Assembly (NCBI GenBank): GCA_045613385.1
Contig: JAZLAW010000002.1
Location: 1 to 64,000, forward strand
Origin: SIG565 sp045613385
GTDB lineage: Bacteria > Bacillota > Clostridia > Oscillospirales > Acutalibacteraceae
Direction of reading: 5' to 3'
Length of the DNA: 64,000 nt
The notes under the pieces were generated by a model. The model saw nothing but the letters and a program-made list of their open reading frames with translations, was not told the origin of the DNA and did no database searches. Positions 8,138 to 16,182 of the stretch are shown piece by piece. Position numbers and translations under genes: made by a program. Each line of letters begins with the position of its first letter. Position 1 is the stretch's first letter.

Positions 8138-8434
8138 TCAGCAAAATTCAACGGTAACTATTTTTCCTGATACTTTTACTTCATCGCTATCCAACAAATT
8201 TATATTTAACTTATCACCGCTGATTCCCAAATACCCCTTTCCCAAATTCAGTTTTACGTAAGAGTCGTTATATTCAATTATACTTTTACAGCCTTCAATT
8301 TTTACGGAACGATTACCAGTTAAGATTATATTGGGTAAACCTACACCTGTGTTCTCTTCAAAATCGTTTGAGAACTTAAATAACTTTATCTTTTCTTTTT
8401 TCTTTTTAATATTAACTTTAAATTTTTTTATCAT
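8138..8434 (-). CDS. yqfC: Sporulation protein YqfC
   Basis: A 98-residue protein with the family pattern GLPNIILTGNRSVKIEGCKS followed by LGKGYLGISGDKLNI. The YabP/YqfC family contributes to spore formation in the mother cell; YabP is a coat morphogenesis protein. The ATG has AGGTGG 7 nt upstream. It is the first gene of the minus-strand yqfCD-phoH-ybeY-era-yqzL-recO-mutS2 run and is divergent from ylbJ. Confidence 0.92.
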   Translation of the reverse strand: MIKKFKVNIKKKKEKIKLFKFSNDFEENTGVGLPNIILTGNRSVKIEGCKSIIEYNDSYVKLNLGKGYLGISGDKLNINLLDSDEVKVSGKIVTVEFC

Positions 8435-8440
8435 TGTTTA

Positions 8441-8501
8441 ACCACCTAATAACATACTTATTAAAAAATATGATTAATAATTTTAGTTAATTCTAGGTGG
8501 T
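8441..8501. repeat. Inverted repeat formed by the two divergent ribosome binding sites
   Basis: accaccta (8441-8448) and taggtggt (8494-8501) are exact complements. Each is the Shine-Dalgarno of one of the divergent genes yqfC and ylbJ. If either transcript starts far enough upstream, the two could pair and hide the ribosome binding site. The two genes may simply share the same strong site by chance. Confidence 0.5.
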
Positions 8502-8507
8502 AGTAAA

Positions 8508-9530
8508 ATGAAATATAAAAAAAATATTACAGAAATCACAAGTTTACTGCTAATGATTTTTATAATAACCATTCTACTTATTTGTCCCCAAAAGATATCT
8601 GAAGGTATTACTGATGGAATGATGCTTTGCGCTAATGTTCTTATCCCATCGCTTTTCCCTTTTACAGTAATGGCGGTATTGCTAATAGAAAGCGGAGTTC
8701 TATATAAATTCTACAAAGGACCTTTTTCATTTTCAATAGTTGTAATTATTCTATCAATTATCGGCGGATACCCGGTCGGAGCAAAAATAATTGCCGAATT
8801 ACAAAAAAAGGAAATCATTAACGATGATTTTTCAGAAAATTTACTTTGCGTTTCAATAAACGCGGGCCCTGCCTTTATTATAACTGTTGTTGGCGAAAAA
8901 ATATTACATAACACTAATTTAGGTATACTACTTTTTACCGCACACATATTGGCAACATTTGAAATGTTTTTAATAATTAAACCTTATAAAAAACAAGAAA
9001 TTAAAAAAACGGCATTTAATACTCAATCATTTTCTGAAAGTTTTGTAAATGCAGTTACTCTTTCTTGCGCGTCTATGATATCGATTTGCAGTTATGTAAT
9101 TATTTTTTCGGGTCTGATAAATATGATATCTGCGTTAGATTTTGATACAAATCTAATTATAAGTTTTTTCGAAATTACTAATGCGGTTATCAAAAATAAT
9201 AATATTTATGTCATTTCGTTTTTTTTGGGCTTTTCGGGCATTTGTATTATTATGCAGGTATTATCTATTGGAAAAGAATACCTGACTAACCCTTTTAAAA
9301 TTTTCATATCGCGTATATTCCACGGAATATTGTCTGTAATTAATCTGAAGGTTTTATCTACAATTTTCCCCATATCCACACAAACAATTTCAAACAGCAT
9401 TAATTTTACTTATAAAAATGTTTCACAAACCGCCTTATATAGTTTCCTTTTGATTGCGCTTTCTGTATTTCTTATATATACACTACAAAAAAAGAATTAT
9501 TGCGGTAATATTTATAAAGATATTCTTTAG
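8508..9530 (+). CDS. ylbJ: Sporulation integral membrane protein YlbJ
   Basis: A 340-residue polytopic membrane protein of the YlbJ (SpoIIM-regulon) family, made in the mother cell and needed for proper spore cortex. About eight hydrophobic segments are visible. Family marks are LFPFTVMAVLL near residue 48 and GGYPVGAKI near residue 86. The ATG has GGTGG 7 nt upstream. It is divergent from yqfC, so two sporulation units share a 73-bp intergenic region. Confidence 0.93.
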   Translation: MKYKKNITEITSLLLMIFIITILLICPQKISEGITDGMMLCANVLIPSLFPFTVMAVLLIESGVLYKFYKGPFSFSIVVIILSIIGGYPVGAKIIAELQKKEIINDDFSENLLCVSINAGPAFIITVVGEKILHNTNLGILLFTAHILATFEMFLIIKPYKKQEIKKTAFNTQSFSESFVNAVTLSCASMISICSYVIIFSGLINMISALDFDTNLIISFFEITNAVIKNNNIYVISFFLGFSGICIIMQVLSIGKEYLTNPFKIFISRIFHGILSVINLKVLSTIFPISTQTISNSINFTYKNVSQTALYSFLLIALSVFLIYTLQKKNYCGNIYKDIL

Positions 9531-9556
9531 CATAAAATTTATAATGCAAGTAATAC

Positions 9557-9585
9557 TTGTAAAATATTGAATTTAATGCTATAAT
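9557..9585 (+). promoter_or_regulatory. Sigma-A-type promoter for the 9619-11953 operon
   Basis: TTGTAA (9557-9562), a 17-bp spacer, and TATAAT (9580-9585). It lies 33 bp upstream of the ATG at 9619. Confidence 0.75.
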
Positions 9586-9618
9586 AAGTGTAATTATGTT
9601 GATTTTGGGGGATGTATT

Positions 9619-10167
9619 ATGGCTTTAGGATTCAGAAAGAGTATTTTTGGCTACAACTGTGAAGAAGTTTCTGAGTATCTTCATAAGAAAGAATTTGAAA
9701 ACAAACAAACGGTTCTTACTCTTAATGAAAAAATCGGTGCGCTCAAAAGCGAAATCCAGGTTACTAACGAAACAAAAGAAAAATTAAGAAAAGAAATTAA
9801 AGAAATCACCGATGAGCTCAATTTTTATAAATCTAAATATGAAGAAGTAAAAACGCTTAGTGAAAACATCGGTAAGCTATATTTAGTTGCGCAAACAAAT
9901 GCTAAATCAATAATGAATTCCGCCAATGAAACACGTATTATTACCGAAGAAGAAATTAAAGAAAACCTTTCCCTTATTGACAATACAAATGTTTCCCTTA
10001 ATGAAATTAAAGACGACTTAATCAATATGAGTAATTCCTTTGTTGAAGAAATCGAAAAGCTATCTGCTTCGCTTGAACAAATCAAATCATTCGCGCAGAA
10101 ATCAAAAGAAAGCGCAATTAAAGACACTGAGAATTTTGAAAACATTTATTCCAATATAGTAAAATAA
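9619..10167 (+). CDS. DivIVA-like coiled-coil protein
   Basis: A 182-residue soluble protein. The N-terminus (MALGFRKSIFGYNCEEVSEY) resembles the membrane-binding start of DivIVA/GpsB proteins (FxxxxFGYxxEEVxxYL). Residues about 25-80 form a continuous heptad-type coiled coil rich in K and E, and a second helical region covers about 95-175. DivIVA-like proteins mark curved membrane at poles or septa and recruit partners; the specific role here is unknown. A strong GGGGGA site precedes the ATG. It is the first gene of a three-gene operon; its stop overlaps the next ATG (TAATG). Confidence 0.7.
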   Translation: MALGFRKSIFGYNCEEVSEYLHKKEFENKQTVLTLNEKIGALKSEIQVTNETKEKLRKEIKEITDELNFYKSKYEEVKTLSENIGKLYLVAQTNAKSIMNSANETRIITEEEIKENLSLIDNTNVSLNEIKDDLINMSNSFVEEIEKLSASLEQIKSFAQKSKESAIKDTENFENIYSNIVK

Positions 10168-10700
10168 TGAAAGAGTTTTATTTAAACACTGGAAACATTC
10201 AAGAGTGGAAAGATTCCGTTTCTGTTGGAGATAAAATTTTTCTTTCCGGTACAGTTTATACTGCCCGTGATGCAGCTCATAAACGAATTTTTGATTTGAT
10301 TAAAAACAACCAACCGCTGCCATTTGATTTGAAAAATTCTGTGATTTATTACGCCGGTCCAACCCCTACACCGCCGGGACAAGCTATTGGCAGTTGCGGA
10401 CCCACCACTTCTTCCCGTATGGATAATTACGCAAATACTTTATATGACATAGGTGTCAGTTGTACCATCGGAAAAGGACCGCGCAGTGAAAATGTCATAA
10501 ATTCCATAATTAAAAATGCTGCATTGTATTTGTGCGCTATTGGTGGCGCCGGTGCACTTGCTTCAAAAACAATTAAGAAATGCGATGTCATTGCTTTTGA
10601 TGATTTGGGATGCGAATCTATTAAAAAACTGGAACTTGTTGATTTTCCGCTTTTTGTTGGCATCGACTCTTTAGGTAATTCAATATTTTGTCAAGGATAG
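10167..10700 (+). CDS. Fumarate hydratase class I / tartrate dehydratase beta-type subunit, alone
   Basis: A 177-residue protein matching the C-terminal (beta) domain of class I fumarases and L-tartrate dehydratases: GDKIFLSGTVYTARDAAHKR, YYAGPTPTPPGQAIGSCGPT, SRMDNYA and GKGPRS. In the family this domain contributes to the active site beside an Fe-S-bearing alpha subunit. No alpha subunit is encoded nearby in this window; the flanking genes are a DivIVA-like protein and a DUF6273 membrane protein. The ATG overlaps the previous stop by one base and lacks its own clear ribosome binding site. The alpha partner may be elsewhere, or the protein has another role. Confidence 0.85.
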   Translation: MKEFYLNTGNIQEWKDSVSVGDKIFLSGTVYTARDAAHKRIFDLIKNNQPLPFDLKNSVIYYAGPTPTPPGQAIGSCGPTTSSRMDNYANTLYDIGVSCTIGKGPRSENVINSIIKNAALYLCAIGGAGALASKTIKKCDVIAFDDLGCESIKKLELVDFPLFVGIDSLGNSIFCQG

Positions 10701-10705
10701 ATATT

Positions 10706-11953
10706 ATGAAAAACTTATTTAAACTATACTCTATTGTATGGACTGTTTTATTTTTAGTATTTAATGTTGTCGGTTTTATACCAAGTGACAATATTGGCGA
10801 ATTTTACCGATACAATACTGCTTTTTTTATATTTTTGATTTTAGCGGATTTAGTATTGGTGCTTCAGTTGTTTTTAACCTATCTTTCCTTAAAAAATTTT
10901 GATAAAAACAGTAAAAAACCATTTCAACATCTGGAAATTTTGTTTAAAGATGCCGCTTTTTTATTAGCTGTTATTATTTGCGGTATTATAGTACAAATTT
11001 TCAATGTTATTCCGAAATGGCTAAATCCGATTCTTGCAGTAATAATTTTTGCTTTAAATTACATTATTGTTGCCAAAAACAACAACTCGCTTAAAAACAA
11101 AATTAAAAAATTTCTCATCGTGCTTAATAAACGATATGTGAAATTTGCTATTATTCCATCTCTCGCGGTTATATGTATTTTATGTACACTTATTTTTGCT
11201 TATTTTATACCAAATTCAAAATATAATAATGCCTGTATTGCTTTAGAAAACAACGAACTATCAAATGCGTGCAGCTTATTCTATTCGGTTAGAAATTTCA
11301 AAGACAGCAATGAGAAGTTAAACAGTATTATAAATAGCAATCCCGAATTTTCTTTGTATAATGCAAAAATCGGTGATACTGTTGAATTTGGAAGTTATGA
11401 ACAAGACGGTAATACCGATAACGGTAAAGAAAAAATGAAATGGACCGTTTTAGATATAAAAAACGGAAAACTGCTTTTAATTAACAATTTTTGTATAGAA
11501 AAAATTCCTTATAACGAAAGCTTAGTAAAAACAACCTGGGAAGAGTGCACATTAAGAAAATGGCTTAACAATGAATTTTTAAACACTTCTTTTACTGATG
11601 AAGAAACAACAAAAATCGATATCACACATCTTACAAATCATAAAAACCCGTCATACAGAATGCCTGTTGGCGGCAAAAATACTAATGATAAAGTGTTTGT
11701 TCTCAGTTATAATGAAGCCAACTTTTACTTAAAAGATGATAATTTAATTCACGTAAAAGCGACAAAATACGCAGAAAAACAATCGGCTCACGTCAGTGGC
11801 GACACTGGAAACGCGTGGTGGTGGTTACGTACACCCGGCTCAGCCAATACAAGCGCGATGACTAATCACATTTCAAGAAAGTTTAGTATAATGGGTTATC
11901 AAGTTAATCACGAAGCATATACCGTCAGACCTTGTATCTGGATAAATCTTTAA
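10706..11953 (+). CDS. Membrane protein with C-terminal DUF6273 domain
   Basis: A 415-residue protein. Four hydrophobic segments lie within the first about 165 residues (around 5-25, 35-58, 80-115 and 140-160). The outside part has a short helical linker and then the DUF6273 pattern: IGDTVEFGSYEQDGNTDNGK, MKWTVLDIKNGKLLLI, WEECTLRKWLNNEFL, WWWLRTPGS and a TVRPCIWINL ending. The domain is common in gut Clostridia, related in look to formylglycine-generating-enzyme/C-type lectin folds, and has no assigned activity. I chose the ATG at 10706 because AAGGAT lies 7 nt upstream. It is last in the operon, followed by a strong terminator. Confidence 0.75.
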   Translation: MKNLFKLYSIVWTVLFLVFNVVGFIPSDNIGEFYRYNTAFFIFLILADLVLVLQLFLTYLSLKNFDKNSKKPFQHLEILFKDAAFLLAVIICGIIVQIFNVIPKWLNPILAVIIFALNYIIVAKNNNSLKNKIKKFLIVLNKRYVKFAIIPSLAVICILCTLIFAYFIPNSKYNNACIALENNELSNACSLFYSVRNFKDSNEKLNSIINSNPEFSLYNAKIGDTVEFGSYEQDGNTDNGKEKMKWTVLDIKNGKLLLINNFCIEKIPYNESLVKTTWEECTLRKWLNNEFLNTSFTDEETTKIDITHLTNHKNPSYRMPVGGKNTNDKVFVLSYNEANFYLKDDNLIHVKATKYAEKQSAHVSGDTGNAWWWLRTPGSANTSAMTNHISRKFSIMGYQVNHEAYTVRPCIWINL

Positions 11954-11960
11954 ATAAAAC

Positions 11961-11999
11961 AAAAACCCGTCCTACTTTCGTAGGACGGGTTTTTAATAT
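11961..11999. terminator. Bidirectional terminator between DUF6273 gene and secG
   Basis: aaaaacccgtccta (11961-11974) pairs with taggacgggttttt around CTTTCG. It has A/T runs on both sides, so it serves both convergent genes. Confidence 0.92.
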
Positions 12000-12003
12000 C
12001 TGA

Positions 12004-12252
12004 TTAAAGAACAATAGCGATAATATTTGCAACAACTGCTAATACAAAGAACACAACTGCAAAAACTTTGGTCCAACGAGCTAAAAGCGCATCTGCCGTT
12101 CTTGCTTTATTCTTCGAAAGAAAAGTATCAATACCGCCGGAAATTACACCATTAACACCACGGCGATGACTCTGTTGCAAAATAACAATACCTATAATAA
12201 TTAAAGAAACTAAAATAACTAGAATTCCTAAGAGTATTTCTAAAGCTCCCAC
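12004..12252 (-). CDS. secG: Protein translocase subunit SecG
   Basis: An 82-residue SecG, the small SecYEG channel subunit with two membrane helices (about 3-25 and 58-80) and a conserved loop with QQSHRRGVNG-type residues and ISGG. I start at GTG 12252 because GGGAGG lies 8 nt upstream; the in-frame GTG at 12261 overlaps that site. It is monocistronic with its own promoter and a bidirectional terminator. The rnr and smpB genes that often follow secG are absent. Confidence 0.93.
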   Translation of the reverse strand: MGALEILLGILVILVSLIIIGIVILQQSHRRGVNGVISGGIDTFLSKNKARTADALLARWTKVFAVVFFVLAVVANIIAIVL

Positions 12253-12290
12253 AAGGAACACCTCCCATTATTTTTATAAACACATTTAGT

Positions 12291-12319
12291 ATAATATCAT
12301 ATAAGTTTAAAATTTTCAA
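12291..12319 (-). promoter_or_regulatory. secG promoter
   Basis: On the minus strand: TTGAAA (12314-12319), a 17-bp spacer, and TATTAT (12291-12296), 39 bp upstream of the secG start. Confidence 0.75.
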
Positions 12320-12331
12320 GTAAAAATTTAA

Positions 12332-12706
12332 TTATTTATTGCAGGAACAGCAACTTTTGTGTAATTTTTGGATATCAAGCGACATATTTTCTTCATTTTT
12401 AATGAAATTAAGAAGTTTTAACAAACCTTTATCAACACTTTCGGTATAGAAAGCTGCCGAAATTCCACGAAAATCAGCAATATGCAGAGCGCTTCGTAAT
12501 ATGCCGTCTGCTAAAAAAACATCATTTATTGGGTATAACTTAGTTATAGTAATACTGTTGTTATCGAGCGAAAATGAACAATACCCTAATACTTCATCAC
12601 CATCTTTAGCGACGGTTACGCCACTACCCGATAAAAATTCAATATTATTATCTTTGTAAAAATCTTTAATTTTATCAGTTTCACCAATTTGAACAACTTC
12701 AATCAT
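12332..12706 (-). CDS. GNAT-like acetyltransferase domain protein
   Basis: A 124-residue protein with the sheet-helix pattern of a GNAT fold: a predicted first strand and helix, then VLGYCSFSLDNNSITITKLY and a helix start DGILRSALHIADFRGI. The acetyl-CoA loop (Q/RxxGxG/A) is not obvious, so activity is uncertain. The C-terminus ends in a CCSC cluster. ATG 12706 is preferred (GGTGG 8 nt upstream). It overlaps the end of the pseudouridine synthase gene by 8 bp and is last in the operon from the site-2 protease. Confidence 0.55.
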   Translation of the reverse strand: MIEVVQIGETDKIKDFYKDNNIEFLSGSGVTVAKDGDEVLGYCSFSLDNNSITITKLYPINDVFLADGILRSALHIADFRGISAAFYTESVDKGLLKLLNFIKNEENMSLDIQKLHKSCCSCNK

Positions 12707-13445
12707 TAGTTTTACCACCCATTGCGCTGACAGACATAAGTCTTCTTAACTCTCTTTCATTTAAATCGCGCCATTTACCTTGACCAAGCATACCGAGTTT
12801 GACGCCCGCAATTTCTGTGCGCTTGAGCCTTAACACCTCGAGATTTACTTCCTCGCACATTCTTCTTATCTGTCGATTTCTTCCTTCGTGAATTATGAAA
12901 AAAAGTACAGTTCTATCCGCTTTACGCTCGGCAACGAAAACATCGCACGGCTGAGTTTTTACGCCGTCCAACAAAATGCCACTGCATAACTTGTCCAACT
13001 GTTCTTCAGTAACTCCACCTTTTACGGTTACACGGTATGTTTTATTTACCAAACTTGATGGATGTGTAAGTTTATTTGCTAAATCACCATCATTTGTCAT
13101 AATAAGTAAGCCTTCCGAATCTTTATCAAGACGTCCAACAGAAAAAACCTTCGCCGGTACATCCTTCACAAGTTCGGCAACACATTTGCGATTCAATTCA
13201 TCATTCATAGTTGTCACAAAACCACGCGGTTTATGCAACATTATGTAAACCTTTTCTTTTACAGCAATGACAGGTTTGCCTGAAACGGTAACTTTATCGC
13301 GTTTCGGGTCGACACTGTCCCCTATTTTCGCCACGCGACCATTAACTCTAACCTTTCCCGCCGCGATTAAATCTTCAGATTTTCTACGGGAAGCGACACC
13401 GCTTTCCGATAAATGCTTTTGTAGTCTGATTTTTTTGCCACTCAT
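12699..13445 (-). CDS. rluB: RsuA/RluB-type pseudouridine synthase
   Basis: A 248-residue protein. The N-terminal S4 RNA-binding domain (about 4-60) begins MSGKKIRLQKHLSESGVASR. The catalytic domain contains GRLDKDSEGLL with the active-site Asp, plus an RNRQIRRMCE motif. In Firmicutes this type modifies 23S rRNA (RluB) or 16S rRNA (RsuA); the scpB neighbourhood is typical of RluB. Its first base overlaps the stop of the upstream dac gene (TAATG). Confidence 0.92.
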   Translation of the reverse strand: MSGKKIRLQKHLSESGVASRRKSEDLIAAGKVRVNGRVAKIGDSVDPKRDKVTVSGKPVIAVKEKVYIMLHKPRGFVTTMNDELNRKCVAELVKDVPAKVFSVGRLDKDSEGLLIMTNDGDLANKLTHPSSLVNKTYRVTVKGGVTEEQLDKLCSGILLDGVKTQPCDVFVAERKADRTVLFFIIHEGRNRQIRRMCEEVNLEVLRLKRTEIAGVKLGMLGQGKWRDLNERELRRLMSVSAMGGKTND

Positions 13446-14551
13446 TATAAACCTCTCAATAAAATAAGAAATAATTTAATAATTTTTTCAACTTTGCTAT
13501 CTTCTTTTTGCGTAATAGCAGTAGATTCATCTGCTAAAATATCAAGTGTAAGTATTTTATAACCGTTAGAATAAACCTCTGCGTACCCTAATTTTTCTCC
13601 TGCTAAAATATCAGCATAAACAAATCTCGGTAAGTATGTAATATAATCTAACTTATCATTATTGCTGATACCTATCGGAATATTCTCACAAGAAACCTTA
13701 ATATGCCCTTCTTCAGAGCCGATACAGGAAATACTTTCGGGACAAGAAAATTCGGTCATTACTGATTTTGATTTTTCAAAACCAAAATCGAGCAAATTTA
13801 TATGGTCATTCCAGTCATCTCTATCGTTAAGAGTAACTGCGATAATCATTATTCCATCGCGCTCGGCGGCAGAAACAAGGCATCTACCGGCCTTGCTTGT
13901 ATATCCCGTTTTAACACCGACTGCGCCATCATATATTTTTAACAATTTGTTATGGTTACTTAGATATTGGCTGCTACCGCCATAATTAAGTAATATTGAT
14001 TTCGTTGCTGCAACCTGTTTAAAATATTCATTTTCCAAAGCAAATGAAGCCAAAAGAGCTAAATCATACGCTGTTGTATAGTGGCCATCTGCATCAAGTC
14101 CCGAAGGCGTAACAAAATGGGTATTTTTAAGTCCCAATTCCGCTGCTTTATTATTCATAAGCTCGGCAAATTTCTGGGTAGAACCGCAAATAGACATAGC
14201 TACGGTGTTGGCCGCATCATTTCCGGAACACAAAAGAATACCGTACATTAAATCATTATATGTCACAATATCTCCAACGCGCAATCCCATAGAAGAGCCT
14301 TCGACTGCAACCATAGGCGCTGTCACCGTAACTTCTTTTTCCGGTGTATTATATTCGGCCAAAATAAGAGCTGTCATAATTTTGGTGGTACTTGCCATAG
14401 GTAATTTTGAACAGGAATTTTTTGAATAAATTATACTACGGGTTTTGCCATTAATAACAATACTCGACAATGCTGAATCATTTACAGCGCCGACAGTCAA
14501 CGAGTTTCCAATAATATATAAAGCAAGAACAAAGACAATAATTTTTTTCAA
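13445..14551 (-). CDS. dacF: D-alanyl-D-alanine carboxypeptidase, DacF/DacB type
   Basis: A 368-residue penicillin-binding protein that trims the terminal D-Ala of peptidoglycan stem peptides. Signal peptide at 1-22; S-x-x-K at 54-57 (STTK), SGN at 109-111, KTG at 214-216, then a C-terminal beta domain and an amphipathic/hydrophobic tail (KIIKLFLILLRGL) typical for membrane anchoring. TTG start with GGGGGTG 7 nt upstream. The neighbours ytfJ and scpAB suggest the sporulation-linked DacF. An upstream hairpin includes part of its ribosome binding site. Confidence 0.92.
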   Translation of the reverse strand: MKKIIVFVLALYIIGNSLTVGAVNDSALSSIVINGKTRSIIYSKNSCSKLPMASTTKIMTALILAEYNTPEKEVTVTAPMVAVEGSSMGLRVGDIVTYNDLMYGILLCSGNDAANTVAMSICGSTQKFAELMNNKAAELGLKNTHFVTPSGLDADGHYTTAYDLALLASFALENEYFKQVAATKSILLNYGGSSQYLSNHNKLLKIYDGAVGVKTGYTSKAGRCLVSAAERDGIMIIAVTLNDRDDWNDHINLLDFGFEKSKSVMTEFSCPESISCIGSEEGHIKVSCENIPIGISNNDKLDYITYLPRFVYADILAGEKLGYAEVYSNGYKILTLDILADESTAITQKEDSKVEKIIKLFLILLRGL

Positions 14552-14568
14552 ATTATCACACCCCCGAA

Positions 14569-14602
14569 TAATACTGTTAAATAATACTCGGGAATTAAAA
14601 AA
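14569..14602 (-). promoter_or_regulatory. Hairpin overlapping the dacF ribosome binding site
   Basis: On the minus strand CCCGAGTATTATT can pair with AGTATTATTCGGG (about 14573-14602). The last Gs of the 3' arm are the first Gs of the GGGGGTG Shine-Dalgarno (14569-14575). No T-run follows, so it is not a good terminator; it may modulate translation. Confidence 0.45.
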
Positions 14603-14603
14603 A

Positions 14604-14990
14604 CTATAACTGAATGTCTTCTAACTTTTCTTTTGAAAATAGCTTCTTAATTTTTTCAATTAATTCCGGTGCTAAAGCTATTGCCTTATCAACGGCAGTA
14701 GACTCGTTATTGATGGGTAACATTTTAACATTATCCCCCGAAATTACTATAAAAGCAATCGGATTAATTGAAACCCCGGCACCGCCGCCGCCACCGAACA
14801 ACGGAGAGTTTCCATTTTTAGATTGAAAATCGGAGCCACCCGTGGCCATACCGAAAGATACCTTTGATACGGGTATCATTGTGACGTTACCCGAAACAAT
14901 AGGAGTACCGATAATTGTATCTGCATCCACTATTGCTCTGAGTTTCTCCATAGTTGTATCCATTATACTTTTAATGCTGTTTTCTCCCAT
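14604..14990 (-). CDS. ytfJ: GerW-family sporulation protein YtfJ
   Basis: A 128-residue protein of the YtfJ/GerW family. Visible marks are the TIIGTPI turn, TMIPVSKVSFGMATGG, a glycine-rich loop (FGGGGGAG) and PIAFIVI. In Bacillus it is made in the forespore under sigma-F/G and affects spore germination. The ATG has AAGGATG 7 nt upstream, and the gene overlaps the end of the DUF2953 gene by 28 bp, as in many Clostridia. Confidence 0.93.
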   Translation of the reverse strand: MGENSIKSIMDTTMEKLRAIVDADTIIGTPIVSGNVTMIPVSKVSFGMATGGSDFQSKNGNSPLFGGGGGAGVSINPIAFIVISGDNVKMLPINNESTAVDKAIALAPELIEKIKKLFSKEKLEDIQL

Positions 14991-15574
14991 ACTAACACAT
15001 CCTTTTTATTAATTAATCTGATTAAAATTTTAATTGCAAAAACTAAAAGGTATAATAAACGGATTTTACCTGCAAAACTAAACTCAAAATCGCCTTTTTG
15101 AGATTCATAATCTTCTTTAACATATATTTCTTTAATTTCTAAACTTATTAAAGAATGCAGAAAGCCCACAAAGGAATAAACCGCCGCAGACACCGCGCCA
15201 TACATAATGGCGGTTGAAGCAGCGTCTGACTCGGCAACGATGACTCGACATGCAAAATTATTAATTTTTAATTTCGAAATAAGATATTCCATTTCAGAAA
15301 AAATTACTTTTATATATGTCATCAATTCGCAAACAGCAGCGCTAAGTCCCTTTTTTTGCTTCAGCTTTTTAAAATATTCGAAGCTATCCTTGGTGTTGCG
15401 TTGCGATTTTTTAGTTGTATCAGCTTTCTTCTTCCCGGACGATAAAATTCTTATCAAACCAAATTTAAGCTCATAATCAAAATTTTCATTAAATAATACC
15501 GAAACTTTTACATTGATTAAAAGAAGAACGCCTAATAACAGTAGCAATGCAGCTAAAATATAAACAAAAATCAT
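14963..15574 (-). CDS. ytfI: DUF2953 membrane protein (YtfI-like)
   Basis: A 203-residue protein with an N-terminal membrane segment (about 3-25) and the DUF2953 pattern: an LLINVKVSVLF strand, a FGLIRI motif, and a downstream AAIMYG-like segment (TAIMYGAVSAAVY). The family sits next to ytfJ in spore formers; its function is unknown. It lies 38 bp after scpB. Confidence 0.85.
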   Translation of the reverse strand: MIFVYILAALLLLLGVLLLINVKVSVLFNENFDYELKFGLIRILSSGKKKADTTKKSQRNTKDSFEYFKKLKQKKGLSAAVCELMTYIKVIFSEMEYLISKLKINNFACRVIVAESDAASTAIMYGAVSAAVYSFVGFLHSLISLEIKEIYVKEDYESQKGDFEFSFAGKIRLLYLLVFAIKILIRLINKKDVLVWEKTALKV

Positions 15575-15612
15575 AGATTACACCATTACTAATATTATTC
15601 AAATAATTAAAT

Positions 15613-16182
15613 TTATTCTGCAGTTTCCTCAACGTTCACCGACAGTTGCTCTGCAATATCCGGTAAAGAATCATTTTCTTCCTTTGGAATCTGCGGTAAT
15701 TCGCTTAAATCACTGATAGAAAAACACCTTAAGAAGTTTTTAGTGGTTGAATACAATAACGGTCTTCCGGGGAGTTCGAGTCTTCCTACTTCTTCTATTA
15801 ACTCCTTTTCTATAAGTGTCATCATAACACCAGAGCAGTCAACACCGCGCACCTGTTCGATAAACGCACGGGTAACGGGTTGGTTATAAGCTATAACCGC
15901 CAAAACCTCTAATGCTGCCTGAGAAAGCGGAGTTTTTCTTTTAATATCAAAGGCCTTTTTAATGTACGTGGCATATTGTTTTTTTGTGCAAATCTGAAAA
16001 GTATTTTCTAAGGTTACAACTTCGAGCGCAGTTTTTGTATACTTTTCACACAAAGCTTTTACAGCTGTCTGGATAGTATCAGGCTCGACTTCAAAAGTCT
16101 GGCAAAGTCTTTGTATACTTACCGGTTCGCCATTAGCGAACAAAACTGCTTCTATTCCGTTTATTAATTCATTTATATCCAC
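15613..16182 (-). CDS. scpB: Segregation and condensation protein B
   Basis: A 189-residue ScpB, the winged-helix partner of ScpA in the SMC complex. Family motifs are EAVLFANGEPVS, PLSQAALEVLAVIAYNQPVT, IEQVRGVDC and GRPLLYSTT. GTG start directly after the scpA TAG, with GGAG 9 nt upstream located within the scpA end. Confidence 0.95.
   Translation of the reverse strand: MDINELINGIEAVLFANGEPVSIQRLCQTFEVEPDTIQTAVKALCEKYTKTALEVVTLENTFQICTKKQYATYIKKAFDIKRKTPLSQAALEVLAVIAYNQPVTRAFIEQVRGVDCSGVMMTLIEKELIEEVGRLELPGRPLLYSTTKNFLRCFSISDLSELPQIPKEENDSLPDIAEQLSVNVEETAE

Noticed and set aside
10427..10663. 78-aa minus-strand frame
   Set aside because: Antisense shadow of the fumarase beta-type gene.
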